Assembly: GCA_021814165.1 (NCBI GenBank)
Contig: JAKAIX010000005.1
Coordinates: 1-45,324, forward strand
DNA: 45,324 nt
Direction: 5' to 3'
Source: a bacterium
GTDB taxonomy: Bacteria; Patescibacteriota; Minisyncoccia; UBA6257; GWB1-50-10
The notes below the pieces were generated by a model. It was given only the letters and a program-made list of their open reading frames with translations, did no database searches and was not told where the DNA came from. A program made the position numbers and the translations under genes. Of this stretch, positions 21,835-30,599 are shown one piece after another; the stretch's first letter is position 1, and each line of letters begins with the position of its first letter.

Positions 21835-22590
21835 TCAGTGGGCGACATACCGCGCTATGACGTCTTTCGTATTGCCGAACGCTTCGAGTTTTCCTTCGGA
21901 GAGAAGCATCGTTTTGTGGCAGTAACTTTCGATGAGCGCCAAATTATGGCTCGCGAGAACGATCGTCTTCCCCGCTTTTTTGTACGCTTCGAGTACGGCG
22001 AAACTTTGCGGAATGAAATCCTTGTCTCCCACGGCGAATATCTCGTCCAAGAGAAGTATGTCCGAGTCGGTTTCAATCATGAGCGCGAACGCGAGGCGGC
22101 TTACCATGCCGCTTGAGAAGTTTTTCAGTTTCATGTTTCTGAACCGCTCGACATCGGCGAACCGCAGGATGTCGGACATCCTTCTCGTGATATCGCGCCG
22201 CGGGATTCCAAGGATCGCGCCGTAGAGATACAGGTTTTCTTCGGCGGTGAGTTCGTGATGAAATCCGACCCCCAAACTCAGGAAAGGAGCCACCTTCCCC
22301 CGCATCGCGAACGATCCGGAAGTCGGGGGGATCATTCCGCTCAGTATCTTGAGAAGCGTGGTTTTTCCGCTCCCGTTCTTCCCTATGAGGCCGATCGCTT
22401 CCCCCTTCGCTATGGAGAACGAAACGTCTTCGAGAGCAAAGAACGTTTCATATGACACTTTACGCATCACGTACCCGGCGAGCGTTTCAAAAAGCGTCAC
22501 TCTCCGTTCGTGCGGGATTTTGTACACTTTCGAGACATGCTCCGCGCGTATGGCGATCTCCGGGTTCATGTTTGGGCGTTTTTCATTCAT
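21835..22590 (-). CDS. Polysaccharide ABC exporter, ATP-binding subunit (Wzt/TagH type)
   Basis: A 251-residue ATPase with Walker A GKNGSGKTT (residues 70-78), Q-loop region SLGVGFHHELTAEENLYLYG, signature FSSGMVSRLAFAL, and Walker B DILLLDEIFAVGD followed by the switch His in LASHNLALI. VYKIPHERRVTLFETLAGYV before the Walker A motif is typical of exporters for O-antigen or teichoic-acid-like polymers. The C-terminal carbohydrate-binding domain of some Wzt proteins is absent. It pairs with the permease 13 nt upstream and powers export of an undecaprenyl-linked glycan. An internal Met at residue 8 (22569) is an alternative start. Confidence 0.93.
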   Translation of the reverse strand: MNEKRPNMNPEIAIRAEHVSKVYKIPHERRVTLFETLAGYVMRKVSYETFFALEDVSFSIAKGEAIGLIGKNGSGKTTLLKILSGMIPPTSGSFAMRGKVAPFLSLGVGFHHELTAEENLYLYGAILGIPRRDITRRMSDILRFADVERFRNMKLKNFSSGMVSRLAFALMIETDSDILLLDEIFAVGDKDFIPQSFAVLEAYKKAGKTIVLASHNLALIESYCHKTMLLSEGKLEAFGNTKDVIARYVAH

Positions 22591-22603
22591 ATGCGGGGGA
22601 ATA

Positions 22604-23362
22604 TTACAGTTGTTCTACGAGCGATTTATCCGATCGCTTAAATATGAATACCGCGGCGGCGCAGAGGAAAAGGACGATGCCGATCGTTATCAATATCTGC
22701 TTTGTTTCCGGAAATGCGCCGGCGAGTATCACGGTTCTCGCGTCGATGATGATGCGCGCAAGGGGATTCAGGAGATACCACTTCACGTATGCCGCGGGAA
22801 CGGCGTAATGCTGATACACGATCGGAGTGACCCAGAAAAGCATCTGGAGAAATATATCCCACATATGCTCGAAGTCCTTAAAGCGCACCGAGAGGGGAAC
22901 GATGATAAGCGAAACGGCGAACGTGAGAAGGACGGCAAGAAGCACGATGCAGGGGAAGAAGAAAAGCGCGTTCGAAGGGGCAAACCCGAACATCGATATG
23001 ATGGCGAAGAACGCGACGAGCGTGATAAGAAACGTGAAAAGCGAGTGGACGATCGAACTTACCATGACCACGATCGGTGGGGTGTTGGTGTTTTTCAGGA
23101 TGTGCGCCTTCGCGTACATGTTTTGTATGGAATCCTTGGTGGCGTCGGCGAAAAAATTCCAGAAAATAATTCCTATGAGCAAGTACCACGCATAGTGCTC
23201 TATGGTTATCTTGAGGAACGAGTAAAACACCACGTAAAGGATGGAAAGCATGATAACCGGTTTCAGGAAGCTCCACAGGAGGCCGAATACCGATCCGTAA
23301 TATTTGAGCTTGAAGTCGCCCCAGCTCAACTCCCTTATGATGGCGGCATAGTGTTTTTTCAT
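22604..23362 (-). CDS. Polysaccharide ABC exporter, permease subunit (Wzm/TagG type)
   Basis: A 252-residue ABC-2-type permease with six hydrophobic helices. The N-terminus IRELSWGDFKLKYYGSVFGLLWSFLKPVIM is diagnostic, since family members share the R-D-L-k-x-RY-x-x-S-x-LG-x-x-W pattern. It forms the membrane channel with the ATPase encoded next. Its start overlaps the stop of the upstream GT2 gene by 4 nt (ATGA type), indicating translational coupling. Length is normal. Confidence 0.92.
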   Translation of the reverse strand: MKKHYAAIIRELSWGDFKLKYYGSVFGLLWSFLKPVIMLSILYVVFYSFLKITIEHYAWYLLIGIIFWNFFADATKDSIQNMYAKAHILKNTNTPPIVVMVSSIVHSLFTFLITLVAFFAIISMFGFAPSNALFFFPCIVLLAVLLTFAVSLIIVPLSVRFKDFEHMWDIFLQMLFWVTPIVYQHYAVPAAYVKWYLLNPLARIIIDARTVILAGAFPETKQILITIGIVLFLCAAAVFIFKRSDKSLVEQL

Positions 23363-24087
23363 ACGGCGTATTGTTTTCCGAGAAGCCGGAACTTGATCCA
23401 GAACGCGTCGCGGAACGCGACCGCATAATCGGAGATCTTGAATGTGGTGTAGGTATCCTCGTTGGTCCAGACGACGGGAACTTCCCGTATCGGGTATCCC
23501 ATTTCCTTTCCAAGAACGAGCACCTCGTCGTCGAACGCCCAGCGATTCACCTTCGTTAGCGGAAAGATGGCTTCAGCGGCTTCTTCCGTCATACATTTGA
23601 AACCGCAATGCGTATCCGAAATTCCCGGAAGGAGAAGCATCCTGATGAACAGGTTTCCGGCTCTGCCGAGCAATCTCCTGTGCCACGGTTGGGGAATGCG
23701 AACGACGGAACCCGTCATGTGCCTGCTTCCTATGATGATTCCTCCCCGCGCGTTCGTGAGCGGTTCTATTTTCCGGAACTCGGAGAACGGAGTCGAGTTA
23801 TCGGCATCCATGAAAAGACGCCACGATCCGCGCGCCGCGAGCATTCCCTTTTTTACCGCATGCCCCTTTCCCATGTTTCGTTCGTTTCCGATGACTGCGA
23901 CGTTCGGCAATTCTTTCTCAAGCGTTTTCATAATTTCGAGCGTCGTATCCGAAGAGCCGTCGTCCACGAGGATAATTTCGTATGCAATCCTCATTTTTTC
24001 GATCGCGGAGGAAAGCTCCCGTATCGTCCGGGACAAACGATGTTCCTCATTGTATGCGGGGACGATAACCGAGAGGAACGGCTTCAT
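23359..24087 (-). CDS. Glycosyltransferase family 2 (dolichyl/undecaprenyl-phosphate glucosyltransferase-like)
   Basis: A 242-residue GT-A enzyme. SVIVPAYNEEHRLSRTI opens the nucleotide-binding domain, ILVDDGSSDTTLEIM and FMDADNSTPFSEF (with the metal-binding D-x-D) follow, and IIIGSRHMTGS and DTHCGFKCM are typical of ALG5/DPM-like lipid-phosphate glycosyltransferases. It would make a polyprenyl-phosphate sugar used by GT-C enzymes, which fits the divergently placed polytopic protein. The start at 24087 was chosen because the motif begins there and a -10-like TATCAT sits 7 nt upstream. The open frame extends further only as non-homologous sequence. Confidence 0.9.
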   Translation of the reverse strand: MKPFLSVIVPAYNEEHRLSRTIRELSSAIEKMRIAYEIILVDDGSSDTTLEIMKTLEKELPNVAVIGNERNMGKGHAVKKGMLAARGSWRLFMDADNSTPFSEFRKIEPLTNARGGIIIGSRHMTGSVVRIPQPWHRRLLGRAGNLFIRMLLLPGISDTHCGFKCMTEEAAEAIFPLTKVNRWAFDDEVLVLGKEMGYPIREVPVVWTNEDTYTTFKISDYAVAFRDAFWIKFRLLGKQYAV

Positions 24088-24094
24088 ACCACCT

Positions 24095-24104
24095 ATGATA
24101 TAAT
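24095..24104. promoter_or_regulatory. Overlapping divergent promoters
   Basis: Plus strand TATAAT (24099-24104) ends 7 nt before the ATG at 24112. Minus strand TATCAT (24100 to 24095) ends 7 nt before the ATG at 24087. The two -10 boxes overlap, so polymerase can occupy only one direction at a time. Confidence 0.6.
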
Positions 24105-24111
24105 GGAACAA

Positions 24112-26556
24112 ATGAAGTTGAAAGCGTCCGTAATCGAACCGTTGCTTTTCGCGGCGGTTACGGGAATCACCGCGGTAAAGCTCGCGGGACTTTTCATTTA
24201 TAAGAACGCGATTTTGCCGGGATGGGATACCGTCCCGCATTTTTACCTGTTCGAAAAGTTTCTCGAACTCCTGGGAGCGGGAAGCATAAGCGGATACGAT
24301 ACGGGACAGCTCGGGGGAGCGTCGGTTTTTCATTTCTACGGCCCGCTGCCGTACTTCATCGGCGCGGTCATCAAGTTCATCGGCGGGGGGATGATAAGCG
24401 ACGTGTTCGCCTTCCGGCTCCTTTTGTTTCTCGTTATCATCGCGTTCGCTTTGGCATTCTGGCTTTTCGTCCGGACCTTCGTGAACAAGTTTGTCGGATG
24501 GCTCGCGCTCATACTCTCTCTTTTTTATATATTCTACCCGACCGTATTCCGAGGATTCGGCATCGGCGCGCCGGCGGTTCTTTTGGGCGGGCTTTTCACT
24601 TCTTCCCTGGGAATCATATTCTCCCTTCTCTTCTTCGCTTGTCTCGAAAAATTGAGGGAAACGGGAAAGCGATCGTATATCGTGCTCAGCGTTCTTTGTT
24701 TTGCCGCGGTCCCTCTTTCGAGCCCGATGGTCACCATCTTCCTCGTGTTCTTGTGGGCACTATACGCGCTCCGTACGTGGAAGAAAAAGAACTGGATTTA
24801 CGCGCAGGGATCGCTTTTCATATACGGATGCCTTCTCTGCCTTTTTTTCATCATTCCCATAATTCTTTTCGGTTTTTACGAATCGGCGAGGCCGCAGGTT
24901 ATGGATGCCGTGCCTTTCCTTACGGCGCTCGTCACTCCCTTTGTTTCGCTCCTTGCCCAGTATAAGAACACGACCGTACCCTTCGCGAGCGTATGGAACA
25001 CCTTCCTCTTTATTGCTTCGTTCATTCTTTTCATATTTTTCATACGCGGATTTCTTGCCGCGCGAAAAAACGAGAAACATATCATTTTGAGAGACATGTT
25101 CCTCGGAGTGGTGCTCTTCCAGATTTTCTGCTCCGTTACCGCAAACGTTTTCCCGTTTATCACGGTGCATTATTACCGTTCTTCCCCGTTTGTGCTTCTC
25201 TTCTATTTTGCCATCGCTCTTTTGGGGGTATACGAGGCGCTTCGCGAGAAACACCTTTGGATTTTTTCTTCCCGGTGGGTGTATATCTCGCTCATTGTTC
25301 TTGTATTAAGTATCGGAGGATGGGTTCTGGGGATGCGTTTCGACAGGAATCCGACGTTCGTTACCCCGCTTCTGAACCGCGACGAGAACGTCACGCTTTC
25401 CCCGTATCATTTCAAATTGGATGATTACCCGGGGTATCCGGTCGCAAAACAAGTGGCCGATCGGGTGCTTCGGGAAAAAACGCAGCGGGTATTCGTGGAA
25501 GGGGACATGCATGAGGAAAACGAACTGGGAAGCCCGCACGTGATTTTTACGCTCTTGAACCTTGCGGGGCGAAGCACGCTGAACGGACTGCTCTTCGAGT
25601 CCGCGCATCAGTCGGATTATATCCTTCCCGTTTCGCACGGGGTCTCCCACTCGCTCCTTTGGGGGTTCAGCGACGACTCTCTTATCTACAATTTCAATCT
25701 CGTCACGCAATTCAAGGAGAACATCGACCGATTGCGGCTCTTCGGGGTCGACTACATAGTGGTGCATTCGGTCGACGCGATCGAGCGCCTGGGTCTTGCC
25801 GGGGACCAGATCGAAGAGGTGGCCCGCATCGGCGAAGAGAAGAAAAACGTGCCTCCAGGATTCCAATACGCGCTTCTCCAATACAGAATTTATCGCTTTA
25901 AAAATCCCGTTCCGCTTGTGAGGGAACCGGAGTATCCGGTGGGGCTTTTCGTGGATACGTCCCTTTCGAACCAGAAAAAATTCAAGGAGCTTACCACGGA
26001 ACTTTTCGTGCGACCGGATCTTTACAATATGCCGGTTGCGTTCACCAAAGATGTTTCCGCGGTTTCTCCCCAAGAACTGAAAGGATTCGATTACTTCCTC
26101 GTCACGCCCGCGGCGGCGAGTGATCGGGATCTTATGGAATCGCTGCGGCATACCGGGAAACCGATCATCTCTTTCCCGAGATTCGACGACAGCGTGTATT
26201 CGTCGCTTGTCGCGATGAAGGCGGAAAAGAAACAGGCGGTCTCGACGACGCCGATACAAGCTCTGAACGGAAAAACAATCCAGTTCGCCACCTCGGCGGA
26301 AGCGCCCACGCCGTGGATCGTGAATTTCGGGGATTTCCCGGATTGGCGCGTTTCCGGAAAAACGGTGTTCGAGGTAACTCCCGGGCAGATGCTCGTCGTT
26401 TCCTCCGGGCCGGGAGTCGTTACGATGAAGTTCGGACCGGGGACGATCGAGTACGTCGTCCGTTGGATTTCGCTCCTCGCATTGCTTTGTCTCCCGTTTT
26501 TCGCGGTATTTTTAAGAAAACGGTTTCTCGAAACTCGGCAATCCGGCGGGAATTAG
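24112..26556 (+). CDS. Large polytopic membrane protein, GT-C-like (PTPS-related type)
   Basis: An 814-residue protein with about 12 hydrophobic helices in the first 480 residues and a large soluble C-terminal part, closed by one last helix (VRWISLLALLCLPFFAVFL). The first loop has PGWDTVPHFYLFEKF and GYDTGQLGGASVFHFYGPLP, the pattern of membrane proteins related to GT-C glycosyltransferases and the 6-PTPS-related family. The acidic residue after the first helix is the usual catalytic position there. Enzymatic activity is an inference. The ATG at 24103 overlaps the TATAAT box, so 24112 is preferred. The stop overlaps that of the convergent GT4 gene by 4 nt. Confidence 0.8.
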   Translation: MKLKASVIEPLLFAAVTGITAVKLAGLFIYKNAILPGWDTVPHFYLFEKFLELLGAGSISGYDTGQLGGASVFHFYGPLPYFIGAVIKFIGGGMISDVFAFRLLLFLVIIAFALAFWLFVRTFVNKFVGWLALILSLFYIFYPTVFRGFGIGAPAVLLGGLFTSSLGIIFSLLFFACLEKLRETGKRSYIVLSVLCFAAVPLSSPMVTIFLVFLWALYALRTWKKKNWIYAQGSLFIYGCLLCLFFIIPIILFGFYESARPQVMDAVPFLTALVTPFVSLLAQYKNTTVPFASVWNTFLFIASFILFIFFIRGFLAARKNEKHIILRDMFLGVVLFQIFCSVTANVFPFITVHYYRSSPFVLLFYFAIALLGVYEALREKHLWIFSSRWVYISLIVLVLSIGGWVLGMRFDRNPTFVTPLLNRDENVTLSPYHFKLDDYPGYPVAKQVADRVLREKTQRVFVEGDMHEENELGSPHVIFTLLNLAGRSTLNGLLFESAHQSDYILPVSHGVSHSLLWGFSDDSLIYNFNLVTQFKENIDRLRLFGVDYIVVHSVDAIERLGLAGDQIEEVARIGEEKKNVPPGFQYALLQYRIYRFKNPVPLVREPEYPVGLFVDTSLSNQKKFKELTTELFVRPDLYNMPVAFTKDVSAVSPQELKGFDYFLVTPAAASDRDLMESLRHTGKPIISFPRFDDSVYSSLVAMKAEKKQAVSTTPIQALNGKTIQFATSAEAPTPWIVNFGDFPDWRVSGKTVFEVTPGQMLVVSSGPGVVTMKFGPGTIEYVVRWISLLALLCLPFFAVFLRKRFLETRQSGGN

Positions 26557-27671
26557 GAATTCAGGATTACTTCTTCAACGAGCTTTGCGCTTTTTTCCCA
26601 CGAGTGCGTTTTCGCCCACGCAATGCATTTTTCTTTTCGGCCTTCCAGCTTCCTTGTATCGAGCCACTCGATTATTTCTTTCGAAAATTTTTGAACATCG
26701 CGGCAGTCCACGAGCGCGCCGGTTTCTCCGTTTCGTATCGCTTCGCGGAGCCCTTCCGCGTCGTTTCCTATCACGAACGTCCCCGTCGCGTTCGCCTCGA
26801 TCGCGGCGATGCCGTATCCTTCGGTGCGCGAGGGCATTGCGAAAAGCCAGGAAGAGGAAAACAAGTCGCGTTTTTGTTCCTCGGAAACATATCCGGCAAA
26901 CGTAATCCCGCTCTTCGGATAGTTTTTCTCGAACGAGTCGATGATGCGTTTTAACCACCAGGGTTCTCCGAAAAGGAATCTTCTCCCCGCGATGACATAT
27001 TGTACCGACGGGATTTCTTTTTTCACGGAGGGAAATGTTTTAAGGAAGGAGTCAATTCCCTTGCGTCCCTCAAGCCGTCCGAGAAAGAGCACCGACGGAT
27101 TTCGGGAGTATGCTTTTTTCACCGAGAAAAAGGACTCGTCCACCCCGTTTAATATCTTCCGGACATTCCGGAATCCGTGCCGGAGGAGTTTCTCTTTCAT
27201 CCATTCGCTCACCACGATTACCGTCTCTTTTTTATACAGGAAGAGGAAACAGAGTTCCGCCACGTATCCGATAAGGGAAAGCGGGAAACGCTGCGAACGG
27301 AACGTATGCCGGCCGTTCCATCCGTGGATCATCGCGATTCTTTTTTGTTTTCGGAGCAAAAGCGGGGAAAAAAAAGGGATAACGCTCACGTCTTCGAAAA
27401 GAATATCGGGCGCGAAGCGTCCGGCGTATTTCCCCGCGAGAAAGAGAATAAAAATGTGGACGCGGATTACGTTCTCCGATCGCGGGCTGCCGAGCCGATA
27501 TATCCGTATATTACGATATGTTTCTTCCCTTGCCGCTCCGGGGAACATTGCGGACAAGAGCACCACTTCGTGCGTTTCTCCGATCCTCGAGAAAATCTCT
27601 AGCAGGTTCTTTTCCGCTCCTCCGGCCTTCGGATGAAGCGGGCAGAATTTGTTCAGAATGAGAATCCTCAT
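26553..27671 (-). CDS. Glycosyltransferase family 4
   Basis: A 372-residue GT-B enzyme. The N-terminal domain starts MRILILNKFCPLHPKAGGAE with the glycine-rich acceptor loop. The C-terminal domain has VLFLGRLEGRKGIDSFLK and MPSRTEGYGIAAIEANATG, with the two glutamates of the E-x7-E motif that bind the nucleotide sugar. Retaining transfer to a lipid-linked glycan at the inner membrane face is expected. The start at 27671 matches the family N-terminus exactly, and the longer open frame upstream overlaps the neighbouring gene. It lies 5 nt downstream of the GT2 gene at 28735, in one operon. Confidence 0.9.
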   Translation of the reverse strand: MRILILNKFCPLHPKAGGAEKNLLEIFSRIGETHEVVLLSAMFPGAAREETYRNIRIYRLGSPRSENVIRVHIFILFLAGKYAGRFAPDILFEDVSVIPFFSPLLLRKQKRIAMIHGWNGRHTFRSQRFPLSLIGYVAELCFLFLYKKETVIVVSEWMKEKLLRHGFRNVRKILNGVDESFFSVKKAYSRNPSVLFLGRLEGRKGIDSFLKTFPSVKKEIPSVQYVIAGRRFLFGEPWWLKRIIDSFEKNYPKSGITFAGYVSEEQKRDLFSSSWLFAMPSRTEGYGIAAIEANATGTFVIGNDAEGLREAIRNGETGALVDCRDVQKFSKEIIEWLDTRKLEGRKEKCIAWAKTHSWEKSAKLVEEVILNS

Positions 27672-27676
27672 GATGG

Positions 27677-28735
27677 TTATTTGATGGAAAGCGTCGAGAG
27701 CACCGTCGAGTTGAAGACGATCTGGACCCCGAGAATTGCGGACACAAGTATCTCGTCGAAATGCGCCGCGCCCGCGTATATCCTGACGTATACCGCCACC
27801 CCCATACAAAGGAGTCCCAGCGCGAGCGCGAAGGAAAGTCGGAATTTTGCATAGAATCTTTTGAGTGCATTGTTTGGTTCCTCGAATCTCGTCATGAGGT
27901 ATGTTTTGGCGAAGAGTCCGAGGAAAAGAATCTGCACCCCGACGACGGGAAAGAAAATTTTCACCGTCGCAAGCTCCAGAAGGGGAGAGATATCGTTTCC
28001 CCACGCGAAGCCGAGAACCCCCGCGGCGACGAGCGCGCCGCCGGAGACGAGATACCACGGAAGGGGAGTCTGCATGAGAATATATTTCACGTGAGCGAAT
28101 CCGTCCCGATAGCGCCGCAATTTCGATGTTCCCTCCCTCTTTGCGTAACGTATCGGTATCTCTTTTATCCGCATTCCCGCCTGTTTCGCTTTTATAAGCA
28201 TTTCCGTCGCAAGCTCCATGCCGTTGGTTTTAAGACGAAGATTCTCGAATGTTTTTCTTTTGAGCGCTCTGAATCCCGACTGGCTGTCGGAAATCCGTAT
28301 TCCGAAGAATAACAGCAGGAGAAAATTCAGCACGGGCGTTCCGAAGAAACGATGCGCGAGAGGCATGGCTCCCCGCTCTATGCGTCCGGCGAGCCTGCTT
28401 CCGAGGACGATATCCGCGTGTTCAAGTTCCCGCACGAGAAGAGGAATGTCCGAAAACGGATAGGTCGCATCCGCGTCGGCGTACACGATGACGTCCCCCT
28501 GCGCTTCCCCCGCTCCTTTTTTTATCGCAAGCCCGTATCCTTCCGTGTCGTGCTTCACGACTTTCACGCGTTCTTGCCGGGCAATCGCATCGGATCCGTC
28601 TTCGGAAGAGTCCGAAACGATGATTTCAACGCGCATGTGCGCGCGCTCGGACATTCTTTTTATCTCTTCGATGCAGTATCCGATCGTTTTGTTCTCGTTT
28701 CTGCAGGGAAGCACGATTGATACAAGAGGATTCAT
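27677..28735 (-). CDS. Glycosyltransferase family 2 with C-terminal membrane domain (DPM-like)
   Basis: A 352-residue protein. The GT-A domain covers residues 1-225, with SIVLPCRNENKTIGYCIEEI, IIVSDSSEDGSD, VIVYADADATYPFSD (D-x-D), VLGSRLAGRI and SDSQSGFRALKR. Four hydrophobic segments follow (about 230-350). The layout matches dolichol-phosphate mannosyltransferase-like enzymes that make polyprenyl-phosphate sugars. The gene is transcribed divergently from the GT-C-like protein at 28752 and probably supplies its donor. ADADATYPFSD in place of the more usual D-A-D-x-Q-H-P is typical of this subgroup. Confidence 0.9.
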   Translation of the reverse strand: MNPLVSIVLPCRNENKTIGYCIEEIKRMSERAHMRVEIIVSDSSEDGSDAIARQERVKVVKHDTEGYGLAIKKGAGEAQGDVIVYADADATYPFSDIPLLVRELEHADIVLGSRLAGRIERGAMPLAHRFFGTPVLNFLLLLFFGIRISDSQSGFRALKRKTFENLRLKTNGMELATEMLIKAKQAGMRIKEIPIRYAKREGTSKLRRYRDGFAHVKYILMQTPLPWYLVSGGALVAAGVLGFAWGNDISPLLELATVKIFFPVVGVQILFLGLFAKTYLMTRFEEPNNALKRFYAKFRLSFALALGLLCMGVAVYVRIYAGAAHFDEILVSAILGVQIVFNSTVLSTLSIK

Positions 28736-28739
28736 TTTT

Positions 28740-28749
28740 TATAATTATA
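28740..28749. promoter_or_regulatory. Overlapping divergent promoters
   Basis: Plus strand TATAAT (28740-28745) ends 6 nt before the ATG at 28752. Minus strand TATAAT (28749 to 28744) ends 8 nt before the ATG at 28735. The boxes overlap by two bases, the same design as at 24095-24104. Confidence 0.65.
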
Positions 28750-28751
28750 TC

Positions 28752-30539
28752 ATGGGTGTTTTTCTCATGCCGTTTTTCCTTTTTGTACCCGGATACGCGC
28801 TCACTTTCTTCTTCCGATGGATACACGGTTTTTTCGAACGGACGGCGTTCTCGATTATTCTCTCGGTTTCTTCCGGGGTTATTATGAGCGTCCTCTGCGC
28901 GGCATTCGGGCTTCCGCTCGCGCCTTCTTTTCTTATTCTTCTTCTCCTGTGTATCGCGTGCCTTTTCTTCCCGAAAAAGAAAACGGCCGTTCTTCTTTCG
29001 GAATGGGAAGCATCGCCGAAAAAGGAGAAGCGATTATTCGCTTTTTTTCTTTTCATTTCCATTCTTGCGGGCGTATTTGCCGCAACTCCCCATTTTCATT
29101 ATCCGTGGCCGATCCACGGCGACGAGTGGTGGCAGGTTGGGACGGTTCAAAATCTCATGGAAGGCAGGCCCATCAATACCCACCCGTATTTTTTTGACGA
29201 ACTGACGAACGATAAGCCCGGCTTCTCGAGCTATATCGCTGCACTTCTCGGCGCGGGAGGAATCGATCCGATAGGCGGCTGGGCGTTTCTTCCCGCCATC
29301 AACGTGTTCCTTATTTCTTTCGTCGGCTCGCTTCTTTTATATGCGATCACGAGAAAGGGATTGCTCGCGGGAGCGTTTCCCGTTCTTCTTATGGCAATCC
29401 GTTCGAATGCGTACATTCTGGGCTGGTGGTTTTTTGTTCCGTCGACGTTCGGGCTCTTTTTCGTCCTCGCGGCATTCCTTTCTCTTCCGTTCTGGAGAAA
29501 AGAGCTCTCGGGATTTCCATTCGCGTTCGTCCTCTTTGCGGCGCTCTTTCTCGTGTACGCTCCGCTCGGCATTTTTTCTCTCATTATTCTTCTCCCGTTT
29601 TCAATTCCGTATCGGTCCGTCCTCGCGTACGCGCGCAAACACGCGTTTTTATTTTCGGTTGTGTTCTTCGCAATGATTGCGATCGTTGTCGGCGGGATAT
29701 ACATCGCCACGACGATAAGTCCGTACCGCGAATACTGGATAGTAAACCCGTCGCTTCCCCCGCCCGTCATCCAGGCGTTCTTTGTTCCGCGCGCGGCGAC
29801 GCTCCATCTCTCTTCGGGAAGCGGTCTTTTCGATACCGTTCCTTTTATTCTCCTTTTCGCGGCGGCAGCGGGATGTATCGGCATGAAAAAAGAACCGTGG
29901 AAGCGAGCGATATGTTTCGGAGCGATCCTCGGAGTTCTCAACGTTCTTCTGGCGTACGTACTCGGCGTTTCTTTTCTCTTGTTTCATCAGCGGGCTTTCT
30001 ATGTTCTCGGCATTCTCGCGGCAGTACTCGCTTCTTCGGGCGTTTCCCTTCTTTTCGACGAGTTTCGGGAATCTCGGTACGCGAAACGCATCTCCTTGCC
30101 GCGGAAGAGAGCCGTCGGGGTCCTCTTTCTTCTGTGTTTCGGATTTCTCCTCTTTTCCGGGTATTTCGCTTTGCCGAACGGAACGCTTCTGTATCACCTC
30201 GTAGAACAGGAGGATCTCACCGCCATGGCGTGGCTTGTCAAGCATCACGAGGAGTTCGGGAACATGACGGTAGTCGCGAACCAGGCGGTGGGCACTCTCA
30301 TTACCCCCTTTACCCGCATGAGGTCCAAGATATCTTTCCTTACCGCGCAAAATGCGGCCGCGGCGATTAATCCGCAGGACATACTTGCCGCGGAAGAGCC
30401 GGATTGCGGGAAGAAAGAAGAATCCATCATTCACCTCAAGGGGGATCTTGTGTATGCAAAGAGCCCGCAATCCTGCCCGTTTTTGAAGGAGGTATATGCC
30501 GCGCCGCGGGTGTTTATCTACCTTTTCAGGAAGACATAA
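28752..30539 (+). CDS. Polytopic membrane protein, GT-C-like glycosyltransferase
   Basis: A 595-residue protein with about 12 membrane helices and a short soluble C-terminus. The first large outer loop contains HYPWPIHGDEWWQVGTVQNL, with an Asp-Glu pair in the position of the catalytic acidic motif of GT-C enzymes such as PMT and ArnT-like proteins. No closer family is recognised. The context (polyprenyl-phosphate sugar synthase gene in divergent orientation) supports a role in outer-face sugar transfer. The ATG at 28752 was chosen because the TATAAT box ends 6 nt before it. The reading frame continues upstream only into the neighbouring gene's antisense. Confidence 0.78.
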   Translation: MGVFLMPFFLFVPGYALTFFFRWIHGFFERTAFSIILSVSSGVIMSVLCAAFGLPLAPSFLILLLLCIACLFFPKKKTAVLLSEWEASPKKEKRLFAFFLFISILAGVFAATPHFHYPWPIHGDEWWQVGTVQNLMEGRPINTHPYFFDELTNDKPGFSSYIAALLGAGGIDPIGGWAFLPAINVFLISFVGSLLLYAITRKGLLAGAFPVLLMAIRSNAYILGWWFFVPSTFGLFFVLAAFLSLPFWRKELSGFPFAFVLFAALFLVYAPLGIFSLIILLPFSIPYRSVLAYARKHAFLFSVVFFAMIAIVVGGIYIATTISPYREYWIVNPSLPPPVIQAFFVPRAATLHLSSGSGLFDTVPFILLFAAAAGCIGMKKEPWKRAICFGAILGVLNVLLAYVLGVSFLLFHQRAFYVLGILAAVLASSGVSLLFDEFRESRYAKRISLPRKRAVGVLFLLCFGFLLFSGYFALPNGTLLYHLVEQEDLTAMAWLVKHHEEFGNMTVVANQAVGTLITPFTRMRSKISFLTAQNAAAAINPQDILAAEEPDCGKKEESIIHLKGDLVYAKSPQSCPFLKEVYAAPRVFIYLFRKT

Positions 30540-30554
30540 TTCGAGGAAATATGG

Positions 30555-30560
30555 TATACT
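30555..30560 (+). promoter_or_regulatory. -10 box TATACT for the fibronectin-type surface protein
   Basis: TATACT lies 39 nt before the ATG at 30600. The resulting leader (about 33 nt) has no strong Shine-Dalgarno. Confidence 0.5.
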
Positions 30561-30599
30561 ATAAAGTAAGCTAAGATATAAGAAACGAAGCACGGTAGT

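Noticed and set aside
20170-22116. A 648-codon open frame antisense to the glycosyltransferase and ABC genes
   Set aside because: Its translation is Arg/Phe-rich with no recognisable domain. It is explained by the codon use of the real genes on the opposite strand. Similar long antisense frames at 22349-23428, 25306-26259 and 669-2135 (plus strand) were rejected for the same reason.
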